This document shows, one piece after another, positions 26,005-38,100 of a DNA stretch of 64,000 nucleotides (its first letter is position 1; the number at the start of each line of letters is the position of its first letter). The position numbers and the translations under genes are program-made. The stretch is from Novakomyces olei (taxonomy: Eukaryota > Ascomycota > Novakomycetes > Novakomycetales > Novakomycetaceae). The stretch spans positions 1,544,001-1,608,000 of the forward strand of contig JADEYG010000002.1 in NCBI GenBank assembly GCA_016906335.1, written 5' to 3'. The notes under the pieces are model-generated. The model had not been told where the DNA came from. It was given only the letters and a program-made list of their open reading frames with translations, and made no database searches.

Positions 26005-28526
26005 CTACTCCTCGCCCTCGGCTTTATGGACAATAAACTGGTGCAGACCTTTACCCGCCGGAACCATTGGGTACACGTGCTCCTTGGGCGTGACCATAAC
26101 CTCCATCAGCACGGGCCCATCCTTGTAGGCGAGAAACTCTTTCATTTTTGATTCAAGTTGGCTTATATCCGTCAGCTTCATCCCCTTTACGCCCATACTC
26201 TCCGCCATACGAGGAAAGTCAGGGTTTTTCTGGTGAGTGTGAGCGTACCTCCGCTCATAAAACAGCGTCTGCCACTGCGTCACCATCCCTTGCTCCTCGT
26301 TGTTTAAAAGCAGGATTTTTACAGGGATATTGAACTGTGCAGCGGTGGCCAGCTCCATGCCTGTCATACTAAAAGAGGCATCGCCATCAATATCAATGAC
26401 AATATGATCAGGTCTGGCCACCTGAGCTCCAATTGCTGCCGGCAATCCAAACCCCATTGTCCCCAATCCGCCAGACGTGACAAACGTCCTCGGAGTCTGC
26501 CAGCGGAAGAACTGGGCCGCCCACATTTGGTGCTGTCCCACACCAGTAGCAATTGTTACCTTGTCCTTTATACCCTCCGTCTGCCGAGACAGCTCGGCAA
26601 CAACCTGCTGCGGTTTGAGCAGCTCTCCCGGCCGAGTAGGCGTATACGTGAAGGGGAACCGTTTCTTCCAGTCCGCAATCTGAGCAAACCACTCTGGCCG
26701 CTCTGGCACTCGGTCCACGAGCGGCAGCAGCTGACGGAGGTTGTCTGTCACGTCTCCCTCTACTGCAAAAGTAGCCTGAACGACTTTGTTAATGTTCTTG
26801 GGCATTACTTCAAAGTGGACAATGCCTCCTCGGCCTTGCAAGGCAGCTGCCCTTGCCTGCGGAGCAAAAAGGCTCAGGCTCAGTGTTACACGGTCATCGA
26901 AACGGGCACCGAGAGCAATTATCAGGTCCGCCTCCTGCATGGCCAAGTTGGCATAGCCAGAGCCATGCATGCCCAGCATGTGCAGTGCTTTAGGATCGTG
27001 CTCGTCAAAGGCTCCGAGGCCTTGCAGTGTCGTAGTGACAGGGATACAGGCTCTTTTGGACAGCTCCTTCAAGAGCAAAGGGCCCTCGGGAGAGGCCAGA
27101 ATACCAGCACCCGCATAGATAACGGGCTTCTTTGCCACATTGACGAGTCGGGCCACGTTGGCGTACAGCCGCTGGAACTGCGAATCGGATTCAGTATTAT
27201 GAGCCACAGGTCCACGAGGGGTCTGTGGAATCACAGACTGAGTGGGGATTGGATCTCTCAGGATCGAGGCAGTTATATCCTTTGGCAAATCCACCAGAAC
27301 TGGGCCAGGGCGGCCGCTGGTGGCGATCTCAAAGGCCTCATTGATACGCCGAGGCAGTTCTGCCACGTCTTTTACCATAACATTCCACTTTGTACAGGCC
27401 CGGCTGATGCCAACTACATCGGCCTCCTGAAAGGCATCCGTGCCGATGGCAGACGTGGGCACCTGTCCGGTAAACACTACCATCGGCGTTCCGTCCGATA
27501 ACGCGTCCGCCATGGGGGTCACCACGTTCGTGGCTCCAGGCCCAGAAGTGACAAGGACTACGCCAGGCTTTCCCGTTACACGCGCATAGCCCTCTGCCAT
27601 ATGCCCGGCACCTTGCTCATGGCGAGGTAAAATGAATTCAAAATGCTTCGAGTTGTATATAGCATCAAAGACTGGGAGAATTGCACCGCCGGGGTACCCA
27701 AACACAGTGTCTACTCCCTGCCTTAGCATCATTTCGTGAAAGATCTGGCCTCCAGTAAGGCCCACCAGACTAGACAGTTAGAATTTGGTAGAGCAGTTTG
27801 AATTATAGATGACGATTGCAATAGGGGAACAAGCAGCAACGGCAAGAGACAGATAAAGTAAGGGAGAGAAGTAGAGGCAAAGAAGTAGAGCGAAAGAAGT
27901 AGAGGCAAGATAGTAGAGGCAAAATAGAGGGAAAGAAGTAAAGGCAAAAGCAGCAAAAAGAAAAGGAACAATCAAGAAAAAAAAACAGAGAAACGTAAAT
28001 GAATAATTAAAAAGTATTCAAGCGACAATGATGCCGGTATATGAAACTAGAAAAAAAACAATTGCTCCCTTACGAATCATCGAATTTCGGCGCATCTTTG
28101 GCGAGCGGGTACACTTCGTTACGTGATCCCGCTGGAGTCACTGTCTGATTGAAAGCTGGGCTTGGAATAGGCCGCGTACTACTGTATTAGCAAAAGCAGA
28201 TTGCTGACAAGAGCAGGCATAAGCCGCAAAAAGGACGCGCGCTAATACGCCACTTGAAAGAGTGATAAAGACGAATTTCTAGACATAATGTAGACGCATT
28301 GGTAGCCGGAATGACTGCATTCACGGTGCCAACATGGAGACAGACCGGTTACAAACGACCACGAAAAATCTCTTTACGAGCATAAAACTTACGTTACAGA
28401 AGCACTCTTTTTCGAACCGGTGGACAGAGCACGTCCGCCATTGCGAACGGCACTATAGTTCCTTAATGCAGGAGCGTTGAACCTGCGAGCGGCGCCACGC
28501 GCCGTCCGAGCAATCCTCAAAGCCAT
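26005..28526 (-). CDS. ILV2: acetolactate synthase catalytic subunit, mitochondrial
   Basis: ThDP/FAD enzyme that makes acetolactate and acetohydroxybutyrate, the first common step of branched-chain amino-acid synthesis. Exons 28526-28393, 28181-28074 and 27769-26005 give about 668 residues. Introns are 211 and 304 nt; the second is purine-rich repeat (GAAGTAGAGGCAAA type). Exon 1 is a clear mitochondrial presequence rich in Arg, Ala and Ser (MALRIARTARGAARRF). The body begins with VGLTGGQIFHEMM. GYPGGAILPVFDAIY, the ThDP glutamate in RHEQGAGHMAEGYAR, VTSGPGATN, GARFDDRVT, GDASFSMTGMELATA and NNEEQGMVTQWQ are all intact. The ending PAGKGLHQFIV is fungal. Upstream, TGACTC at 28665 may be a Gcn4/CPC-type site. 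The regulatory subunit is not in this window. Confidence 0.97.
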
Positions 28527-29306
28527 TTTCACTGCGTCCAAAGGCCAAACTGCAGCCAAAATAAATAAAATTATGTTTTTTATGTGAAGAAAATGCTTTT
28601 ATATATAGGACACTATTCGCTGATGTTTGCTGATGAACAAGTAAACGAATGTGCATACTGATGGTGACTCGGGCTATAATTATAATGCACTGTGATTATT
28701 ACACAAAAATACGGATTTAGTGTGGCAATATTGGTGCTTTTCTGGTACACGATTGTGACACAAGTTCAATACACAATTTCACTCCCACACAGCTCCGACC
28801 TGAAACTTTTTCTTATGCAAATATAACATTTTGGTCTTTAAATCACCAGCGCTAAAAATTGATTTGTTTTCTATTTGCCAAACAGTATCGGGCTCACGCG
28901 ACACATGACGTACAGATTGAAGGCTTTCCCGAGTCCAGACTTGGCTTTAGATTTTTGACGATAATTTCTTTACGCCTCCACTTTCTTATCGTTTCCTTCC
29001 ATTGACTACACACAAGTAATGTATCGTGTCTCAAAATGTATGGGAATTAAACATCAAAAGTTAAGCGATTTTTGGCGCGGCGATTAGATTATTATATCAT
29101 CCTCTGCCCGAAATATTTACGCGCTCGCTCAGTATAAGTGTTTGTCCCTTTTTGTCCTTATCTTTAATTTTTATATGTGCTACATTTTTATGTGCTTTTC
29201 AACAATTATTCAATTATTCAATTATTCAATTATTCAATTATTCAATTATTTTCAATAGCAGTTTACGTCGAATAAATATTAAATCCAACTAGTCAATGGG
29301 CAAACG
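28527..29306. other. divergent spacer ILV2 / DUF1764 gene
   Basis: AT-rich region with a CAATTATT tandem repeat near 29202-29250, just before the DUF1764 gene. No additional gene was found. Confidence 0.6.
28665..28670 (+). promoter_or_regulatory. Gcn4/CPC-type TGACTC hexamer upstream of ILV2
   Basis: The general amino-acid control core TGACTC lies 139 bp before the ILV2 start codon, a plausible position for a biosynthetic gene. A 6-bp match alone is weak evidence. Confidence 0.3.
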
Positions 29307-29310
29307 ATGA
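29296..29310 (+). promoter_or_regulatory. four-codon upstream ORF overlapping the next start as ATGA
   Basis: ATGGGCAAACGATGA encodes Met-Gly-Lys-Arg-stop. Its TGA overlaps the ATG at 29307 of the DUF1764 gene, so termination and re-initiation could be coupled. Confidence 0.5.
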
Positions 29311-29733
29311 CGAGCAGGGAAAAGGCAAATCCAGAAAAGTTAAAGCCTAAAAAGGCTCAGAACAAGGCAGCCGATGATATTGACGATATCTTCAGTAAAC
29401 CAAAAGCTCAGGCTAAACCTAAAGTAGAAAAATCTGACGATTTACCAAAAAAACAATCAAGAGATGGCAAGCCCAATGTCGTAAAGACAACTGCCTCCAG
29501 TAAACGAGCGCAAGAGGGCGAAAAATCTGTATTTGAAGACGACTTGTTTACAGATCTCAAAGGCTCCCAAAAGCGTAAGCTGCAAAAATGTTGCTTGCAA
29601 GTACACAAGACTAATGCGTACAGGGAAGAAAACAGAAGAGGGATGGAACGTTTACTCTGAAGACGAACTGAGACTCAACAAAGAGGGCGGAGACACGCCG
29701 CAGTGCCCCTTTGACTGCCAATGCTGTTTTTAA
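29307..29733 (+). CDS. DUF1764-family protein
   Basis: Conserved eukaryotic family of unknown function. Exons 29307-29574 and 29624-29733, with a 49-nt intron (GTAAGC, branch GACTAATG), give 125 residues. The N-terminal two thirds are Lys-rich and disordered with a short DDIDDIFSK motif. The C-terminus carries the family signature TEEGWNVYSEDELRLNKEGG followed by DTPQCPFDCQCCF, ending in a four-cysteine cluster at the stop codon. The basic, disordered body would fit nuclear or nucleolar location, but this is inference. The 3' end faces TEL2. Confidence 0.85.
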
Positions 29734-29814
29734 ACTACAAACCCCAAAGTGCATAGTCATTGAGAGAGGGGTGCTATGAGGGACAAAACGAGAACATTAC
29801 TCTCGAGAAAACGT

Positions 29815-29881
29815 AGTTGAAGAGAAACATAATTGAAGGAGAAACATAATTGAAGAGAAACATGATTGAAGAGAAACACTA
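29815..29881. repeat. 18-19 bp tandem repeat, about four copies
   Basis: Units of GAGAAACATAATTGAA type with small differences, in the spacer between the convergent DUF1764 and TEL2 genes. Confidence 0.8.
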
Positions 29882-29950
29882 TTATTGGGTATCTATGACG
29901 CGAATGATTGTCTATACCTGTGGCGTCTCAGTATCCGACAAGCAAAAGTT

Positions 29951-32861
29951 CTATTTCAATCCTGCCAGGCCGAATCGGCCTGTACCAAGACCAGATTGCC
30001 TGTCAGTTTGCAGCCCAGACGAAAAATCGTTCAATGTCAGCATTTGGTCTACTCTTGCTTTACGCAACTTGTCCATAATCTCTTGCGTCTTGAGCAGGAC
30101 CGCAGCCGTTAAAACATGCAATTGGCTTCCCTCAATGCTGGTCTCAAATAGTCTGGCAGTATACTCGTGCGTCTCAAACAGCTGTTTAGATAGATGCATG
30201 TCGATGATTTCCTCTGGCACTGCCTCCAACATCGTAAGCAGTCCAAAGACAAGCGATTCGTGAAACGTCTGCTCCTCTGAATCGTCTTTTACGCTTCTCA
30301 TTGAAAACAAAACTGTCCAGACTTCGCCCACGACCGACGCAAAATCTGGGGGTGGAGCCGTTGCCAACAGGTTGACCGTGATGCACAACACTTTTATGAG
30401 AAAGGTTACAAATAACGGTTCAAAAAGCGCAGACTGGCCAAAACTAGAATGCCATTTAATGTTAGTTTGAATCAGTAATGAAAGACTGTCCCATTACCTG
30501 TATCTCAGTGTAGTCCACCATTCAGAGACTATCGGTTCAAGTAAGGCTTGCACCGCAACCGACGTGAGCCGATTAGCTTTCGGCCTTACGCGGAGAGCCT
30601 CGATTTGCGGACGCTTTGAAAACCTTCGTACCTGCAGCACTTTGGGTCCAGCTAATGCTTCCTGTGAGGACTCTGCCACTGGCTGAATTTTTGCCAGTTT
30701 CATGTGATTAGTCAATTCATCAACTTCATTCAAGAACGCACTGTGAAGCCTTGCACTTGGCAAGGCAGCACTGGCCTTCTTAGCCGGGCCCTCGTCTTTT
30801 TCCAGCCCGGCCAAGTGCCGTACGGCTACGCCAACAGCCGACAACATTATTATCCGCTGATGCTGAGATATCGAATTGCTGAAAATCGTGGAAACGACGT
30901 GCGGCCCAGACTGTTCTGGCAACGCCACCAGGATCCTTACCACGCTTTCGTGTCGAAGGCCATCAAAGTTTGGTATGTCGTAATTGTCACGGAGATTGAG
31001 CAGAGTATCCAGCAATTGCTGTACCTGCTCTTTAAGCTCAGACCCATAGTCGGCTTTGGCTCTTATCAAGTCTGGTGCGGCGCCCAGAGCAATTTCTTGT
31101 GGATCGTACGAGTCTTCCTTGAGCATAGAGATAAGTTGCTGAATATACAAAGGCTTGCTCCATTTTTTACGCGACCTATCGATTCCAGGATCATCGTCAG
31201 AGTCTTCAGCATCGGAATCTGGCAGCAGATAGGGTGTTTCAGAGGCAACATCGGACGACTTTGCCTGCATCGTGATGGAAGACTCTTGGAGCAGGCTTTC
31301 GTCTTTCTGTATTTCAGTCGTGCCGCTGCCAAGATTCTTGCCATTTCTTTGCGCCAATGAGCTGGCTAGAGCAGAAAAGTCGCTGGCGCTTGCCGGGGTA
31401 AAAGACGTTTTACTGATTGTTTTCATAAAATTTGCCTTGGCAGAATTTGCCTGGGGCACATTAAATTTGAGCTTTTGCTTCTCCGGCAGATCAGATCTTT
31501 CACTGACCGCCTCACCGACGTATAGAGCAAGCACCTTTGTCTGGTCAGAAAGAGCGCTTAGTCTGTGTGAGATTCCTTCGGTCATGGACCGACAAGACAT
31601 CAAGTCAAGGCACTCAGCTGCTGAGCAGTAAGCAACAAAACCGAGAAGAACCTCCGTCAGCACTTGCTGTTCATCGGCCGAGGAGCGTGCGATATACGTC
31701 TTGGAACTCCATATCCCAAGCAGTTCATTCAATGTTTGCATGAATTGAGGGCGACTGCAGGATTCTTATACGTTAGCCACGTGGATTAATACATAAAAAT
31801 AAGAATAAAAAAAAAACAAACAAACAAACAAACAAATATTTGATAGTGCTCATCAAATACTCTTTTTCTTTAATACCTTTGTAAGCGAGAATGATGGATT
31901 GCAGTGTCGGGAGCTGTAAACTGGTAAAATTTGTCAGTGTAAAGAAAAGCTGTAGCACATCTCTGGAAAACGCGTCCCTAATAAAAGCAGAAAGAGAGGG
32001 CACAACGGCATTTGCCGTCTCCACCATTTCCTCATGATAGTCACCTGTACGACTACCGTAAGCCCTTACGTACTCCTTGTCGATATGTGTAATGGCAAAG
32101 CCTAAAAACTTTGACATTGACGAGATGCGGATATGGGAAAATACATCGTGCAAACTGCCATACTTTCCCTGTACCTGTGCATCAACCAGCACCTGTACGA
32201 CTGTGTCGCCGTACCCCAAAGCCAAAAGCCTATCGACCAGACTTGCGTATGCTTTTGTCCCCTCATTACCCTCGCGGGACAAGGCTTCCACGATCATGAC
32301 AGTCAGCCGGCGGCTATACTCAAGCCCGTTGGTGATCCATAAATCGTCAAATTTATCGGTTGATTTCTGCTTTGCAGCCACGGCAGCACGACCAGCAAAA
32401 GTCGAGAGACGCCCACCAGCGAGTAGATTAACCAGCTCATTCCAAAGTATATTCCCTTGGCTACTGCCTTGCAGCGAGCTAGAAACAATCTCAATCACAG
32501 AACTGCCATCTCTGCGATACTCCAGCAAATCTTGAAGGCAGAGCAGGTAGATAGCCGCGGAGGCAAGACCGTTCTCAGAGTCTACAGATTCCTGTAGACT
32601 CAGCACCAATGCCCCTATGGCGGCCACAGAGCAGAGATCACGGATCAAGCGTCCACCTTCTTTTCTTGCACGAAGCTCCGGGTAAACGTGCGGCACCACA
32701 TTGCTAGTAATTGCATGCAAAGCACGTGTGCTCGTTGCCGTTGGCTCAAGGATAGAAGGGTACAGTCTGTCGAGTAAGGTTAAAGCTGTTTCTGGCTCAA
32801 GTGGGCCGTTCAATTCACCAAGCAAGCCATCAATAATATGTCCATCTCCCGTCCCAGTCAT
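29951..32861 (-). CDS. TEL2: telomere length regulation protein Tel2 (TELO2)
   Basis: Scaffold of the TTT complex, which with Hsp90 matures PIKK kinases such as TOR, ATM and ATR. Exons 32861-31877, 31764-30498 and 30443-29951 give about 914 residues in an all-helical HEAT-type fold. Introns are 112 and 54 nt. The central acidic linker YLLPDSDAEDSDDDPGID followed by KPLYIQQLISMLKEDSYDP and GAAPDLIRAKADYGSELKE is the recognisable TELO2 C-terminal-domain entry. RHESVVRILVALPEQSGPHV and SQHQRIIMLSAVGVAVRHLA then follow. The start is the first in-frame ATG. An eight-codon upstream ORF (32896-32870) ends eight bases before it. KOG1, whose partner kinase depends on TTT, lies 2.3 kb away. Confidence 0.87.
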
Positions 32862-32910
32862 AAGCCCGCTCAATATCGCACGCGTACTCGGGGCATGACA
32901 AAATAATGAA

Positions 32911-32985
32911 ACAAATAATTAGAAAATAATTAGAAAATAATTAGAAAATAATTAGAAAATAATTGAAAAATAATTGGAAAACAAT
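32911..32985. repeat. 11-bp repeat (GAAAATAATTA)n
   Basis: Six to seven copies, decaying at the right end, in the divergent spacer between TEL2 and the carrier gene. A TAGGGTTAGTTAGGG stretch follows at 33003-33017. Confidence 0.85.
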
Positions 32986-33177
32986 TAAAAAATAATCAAA
33001 ACTAGGGTTAGTTAGGGCTTACTAGAGTTTCAAATAAAATGCTTTTGGCCGAGTAGGCGAGATTGTGGTTGGATTATATTATTGTATCATATAATCTTAA
33101 TTTTTTCCTTTGACAAGGACATTGGGGCGATGCGGTGTCGAGAGGAGTTATAAAGGCGGCGAACAGAGTCAAGCACG

Positions 33178-34248
33178 ATGCCGCCTGTCATGGTCTCCTC
33201 TATAGCGGCGACTGAAGAAGAAGGTGTGCAAGTACAGCCTCAGTATTTCGACAAGAAAGGACTGGGAGAAAGAAATGGTACGGCAATGCCTGCGCAAAAA
33301 GGCCTTGTCCATTTATTTGCTGGTGCTACTGGGGGCATGATCGGCGCTATATTCACATCACCATTAGACGTGGTCAAGACGCGATTACAGTCTGATTTTT
33401 ATATCGGAATATTGGCTCAGCGCCGAAAGGAATTGCAGCTTGATCTGTCACGGGAAGGCTCAGTGCGAGCTGGTGTGCGTCATTTCCGAGAGACTCTTGG
33501 AATTATCAGCGATATCTACCGCATCGAGGGCCCAAGGGCGCTATTCAAGGGTTTAGGGCCCAATCTTGTGGGCGTTATTCCCGCGCGTAGTATAAACTTT
33601 TTCGTATACGGCAACGGCAAACGATTACTGGCGGAGGAATTTGGTGATGGAGCAGAATCGAGCACGATCCACTTGTGCTCTGCCGCTATGGCGGGCATAG
33701 CCACATCTACGCTGACCAATCCAATATGGCTGATAAAGACACGGCTTCAGCTGGATAAGCAATCATTACTAAAAGGCGGTGCCCCTACTTATACAAGCTC
33801 GTGGGACTGTATTGTCAAGACGTTTAGACGTGAGGGTATCCGCGGTTTCTACCGCGGACTGACTGCCAGCTACTTGGGAGTAACAGAGTCCACCATGCAC
33901 TGGGTCATGTACGAACGTCTAAAGGCTATTAATGCTCGACGAAGGCAGTCATTGAACCCAACGACACTCGAAAAGACTTCAGACTGGGCTGGCAAAATGG
34001 GATCAGCTGGCCTCGCAAAGTTCCTTGCCGCTGCTATAACCTACCCGCACGAAGTTATCCGCACACGGTTGCGGCAGGATGGAGGCTACCAGCGGTATGG
34101 CACTCTAGTAAACTGTATACGTATTGTCTACCGCGAAGAGGGTCTGGGAGCTCTTTACGGTGGGCTTACAGCACACTTACTCCGTGTCGTTCCAAACTCG
34201 GCCATCATGTTTGGCAGCTATGAGCTTATACTCACAATGTTTTCATGA
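33178..34248 (+). CDS. RIM2: mitochondrial pyrimidine nucleotide carrier, Rim2 type
   Basis: SLC25 inner-membrane carrier; Rim2 and SLC25A33/36 exchange pyrimidine nucleotides. It is a single exon of 356 residues with three carrier repeats. Their signature motifs are SPLDVVKTRLQSDFY, NPIWLIKTRLQLDK and YPHEVIRTRLRQDGGYQRY. The second and third are diagnostic of the Rim2 branch, as is the long spacer inside repeat 1 containing the charged RRKELQLDLSREGS. The VVPNSAIMFGSYELI ending is typical. The upstream TATAAAG at 33149 is only 29 bp from the ATG, so an upstream ATG at 33130 is probably not transcribed. Complete. Confidence 0.9.
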   Translation: MPPVMVSSIAATEEEGVQVQPQYFDKKGLGERNGTAMPAQKGLVHLFAGATGGMIGAIFTSPLDVVKTRLQSDFYIGILAQRRKELQLDLSREGSVRAGVRHFRETLGIISDIYRIEGPRALFKGLGPNLVGVIPARSINFFVYGNGKRLLAEEFGDGAESSTIHLCSAAMAGIATSTLTNPIWLIKTRLQLDKQSLLKGGAPTYTSSWDCIVKTFRREGIRGFYRGLTASYLGVTESTMHWVMYERLKAINARRRQSLNPTTLEKTSDWAGKMGSAGLAKFLAAAITYPHEVIRTRLRQDGGYQRYGTLVNCIRIVYREEGLGALYGGLTAHLLRVVPNSAIMFGSYELILTMFS

Positions 34249-35163
34249 AAGCTTTTCTTGATCTCGGGGGAAATAGGCTTTCCCCGTTGCTTTATCTAGG
34301 ACCATAGCCATCACTGTATTATACGTCTGCATTTGATAGATTATGAAAAAGTTTATGCATTTTTACAATTGAATTTGTGGTGAGCGCCGTAGCTTTTACT
34401 TTTGCGGGACCATTGCTTTTGCGGTAGGATATTCAATTCCGTATCTTACTTTTATCCGTCCATCTTTTCAACCAAACTTTCCACGCAACACTATTATAAT
34501 TCCCTGCTCCAAGTTGCCGTATAGGCAATGGGTACGCGGCGTACGGGTGTGCCTATTCTGCCGCGAGAGACTATAAATATACTAATTGCGCCCGAATCAA
34601 AAGCGCCACTCAGACTCTTCATTTAATTGAATTATTTATTCATAAATTACGCTTAATGCAGCGTCAATCTAAAAAACCTACGTAGGCAAACGTGCCAATA
34701 TTTACGCAACTAATCGCCCAAATAGCCGCCAGACAAACGCCTATATTAGTCTGACTATTGATTTGTCTATATTATATTTCGACTATATTATATTTCGACT
34801 AAATTATGTTTAGTCTATAAATCAGCCGCGTAAAGTACGCCGTTAATCTTTACAAGTACTGTACATTTATATAATATTTGCATTATAAGCATATTTATTA
34901 TAATAGCACCCTGTAGCTATTATACTTTGCTGCTTTTAACCGCACCGATAAGGAAGTTGAGCAGCAAAACCGTTTTCCCTGAGTCATGAGTGGTTTGCGG
35001 ATCGCGTAGTCTCATCACGGGAACGTTATCCGCTCGGGTGGTTTTAAGAAAACGCTGCTTTTGCGGTCGACAAAATTGGAGAAGAAAAAGATCTTGAAAA
35101 CAAGCCGCAGCACATAAAAGAGACTCTAATCCGACGCCGAAAGCCGGAATGGTTTACTAGACG
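34249..35163. other. intergenic upstream of KOG1
   Basis: No gene was found. It contains a tandem TATTATATTTCGACTA repeat near 34770-34810 and a TGAGTCA (AP-1/Gcn4-like) site at 34980. The last 12 bases before the start include the three-codon upstream ORF ATGGTTTACTAG (35149-35160). Confidence 0.65.
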
Positions 35164-38100
35164 ATGGCCTCAACGGCAGATCCATCTGCCTCACCGGCAC
35201 GTAAAGATGCGCCAGCGCCAGTGCCAGCGCCTGCTCCAGCGCCAGCGCCTGCTAATAGCAACGGAGACGAGGCCAGCCTGACGACTGATTTGAGCCGTTT
35301 CAAGCTCGATTCTATCGATCACCGAGTGCTGGCGGAGCAGATCTCGTCTGCTATGCGCCATGGGTTTGAAGACGAGTACAACTCGGAGGAGTACTTGACC
35401 ATGCTCGAGCAGGTATGAACAGCTAATTAGAGGCAAAAAGAGCACACGAAAAGAGAATACGAAAAGAGAATACGAAAAGAGCACACGAAAAGAGAATACG
35501 AAAAGAGCACACGAAAAGAGAATACGAAAAGAGAATACGAAAAGAGAATACGAAACGAAAGAGAATACGAAAAGAGAATACGAAAAAGAGAATACGAAAA
35601 AGAGAATACAAAAAAAAAAATACGAAAATGGACATTTATTGCCCAGCTCTAGTCAATCAAAAGTCAGTACTAACTTGCAGGTGTTTTACATGTACTTTAC
35701 AGACAAACGGCACGAAACTTGTGGAAACGTAAAAGAGGAGGATGACAAAGAGCTGGTTGACTGGCGAATGAGAGAGCGGCTAAAAACTGTATCAGCCGCA
35801 CTCGTGCTCTGCCTTAATATTGGTGTTGATCCACCTGACGTAGTAAAGACGACTCCCTGTGCTAAACTGGAGTGCTGGATAGACCCCTTTTCCCTACCCG
35901 TGTCAAAGGCACTCGAGGCTATTGGTAAAAACATGCAACAGCAGTACGAGACGCTTTCTATGCGTACACGGTACAAGCAGTACCTTGATCCCTCAGTGGA
36001 AGAGATGAAAAAGTTTTGTGCAAACCAGCGCCGCAATGCTCGGGAAGAGCGTGTTCTTTTCCACTACAACGGCCACGGTGTACCCAAACCAACGGGTTCC
36101 GGAGAGATATGGGTGTTCAACAAGGATTATACGCAGTACATTCCTGTTTCCTTGTACGATCTACAAGCTTGGCTGGGTGCTCCCTGTATATACGTGTATG
36201 ACTGCAGTGCAGCGGGTAATGTCCTATTAAATTTCAATAAATTTGCTGCTAGAAGGGACGCTGAGGCTCTAGCCGCTATAACTGCTGCTGCCAGTGCAGC
36301 AGCGGCTACTGCCGCTACTTCTCACGGTGGCAGTGAAGCGAGGCCTCCTGAGCAAAGCGCTCGGCAGGCGCTGCACTCTGACTGTATACAATTAGCCGCC
36401 TGTGGACCGGGCGATATTCTGCCAATGAAACCAGACTTGCCAGCTGACCTGTTTACTTGCTGTCTAACCTCACCGATAGAAATAGCGGTTCGATGGTTCG
36501 TTTTAAACGATCCATTGCCCTCTGACTTGACGGTGGAAATGGCCATGAAGATCCCCGGCAGATTGCAAGACAGGCGCACTCCACTGGGCGAATTAAACTG
36601 GATTTTTACGGCAATTACAGACACGATTGCCTGGACTGTGTTGCCGCGGCCGCTCTTTAAAAGGCTGTTTCGCCAGGATCTTATGGTGGCCGCCCTGTTC
36701 CGTAATTTCTTACTGGCCAATAGGATAATGCGCACCCAGTCTTGTACGCCCATGAGTCATCCCGCTCTGCCGGCCACACATAACCATCAAATGTGGGATT
36801 CATGGGATCTGGCAGTCGACAACTGCCTTTCGCAGTTGCCCGCGTTACTTACAGCAGAGAGTGGAGGCCCAGCTTACGAGTATCAGCACTCTACCTTCTT
36901 CTCGGAGCAGCTTACTGCCTTTGAGATTTGGCTGACAGAGGGAGCCGTTTACAAAAGGTCGCCGGACCAGCTTCCGATAGTACTGCAGGTCCTGCTGTCG
37001 CAGGTGCATCGGCTGCGGGCTCTTATACTGCTATCAAAGTTTCTCGATCTCGGAGCCTGGGCCGTTAGTCTCGCCCTGTCTATCGGCATCTTTCCGTATG
37101 TCTTGAAACTGCTACAGTCCCCAGCGAATGAGCTGAAACCCGTACTCGTATTCATTTGGGCACGTATTCTCGCTGTAGACCAGTCTTGCCAGGCTGATTT
37201 GCTCAAGGACAATGGCTTTTCTTATTTTTTATCGATTCTGACTACGGGTGCTGCCTCCCTGCCCTCTGCTAATATCGGAGAGCACCAGGCCATGTGTGCC
37301 TTTATCCTTACAATATTTACAAACGAGTTCCGGCCCGGGCAGTTAGCCTGCCTTGGGCCGGGGCTCATGGCGGCGTGTGTAAAGCATTTGCATGAGACTG
37401 ACCCGCTACTGCGCCACTGGCTGATTATGTGTATCGGCACTCAGTGGAGGGACTTTACAGAGGCCAAACTGCTCGGAGTTCGGGAGAATGCGGTCCTTTG
37501 GCTGTGCAGTTTACTCCAGGATCCAGTGCCAGAAGTACGTGCCGCGTCTGTTTATGCTCTAACGACTTTTCTCGGCATCCCAGAGCGAACAAACCAGGAG
37601 ATAATTGCCATTGAGGAGTACATTGCCACCTGTGCCACTGCTCTAACCACTGACGGATCGAGTCTCGTGAGAAAGGAACTCGTTGTTTTCATGTCCCACT
37701 TTGTACACCTCTATCCAGCAAAAATGACGGTTGCTGCTTTTGAGCATTTGGAGGATGAACTAACGTCTTTAATGGGGATGCCTGCCGGTCATGATGATCT
37801 AGATATAAACCCTAACCCTAACCCTAAATCTAAAAAAAGGACATCTGCGCCGGGAGCGGCGACGGAGGAGAAGCAGCAGCAGTACCTGTCCATGAAACAC
37901 CGGCCCAGTCACAGCGAGGGCACTATCTTTCGAGTTATGATAAAGGCTCTACTTGTCCTGTCTGCCGACCCGTTCCCCGAGGTGGAACAGCTCGCTTGCA
38001 CGGTCCTGGACGCTTTATTCCAGGGGCTTTGGAAGTCGGCTTTGGGGAAGCACGCATTGGCCCTTTACCAGGAAATGGCTCTCTACACTGACGGCCAGCG

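Noticed and set aside
26404-27501. 365-codon plus-strand open frame
   Set aside because: It lies wholly antisense to the ILV2 catalytic exon, which has every family motif intact. The plus frame shows no domain and is a shadow of the coding bias.
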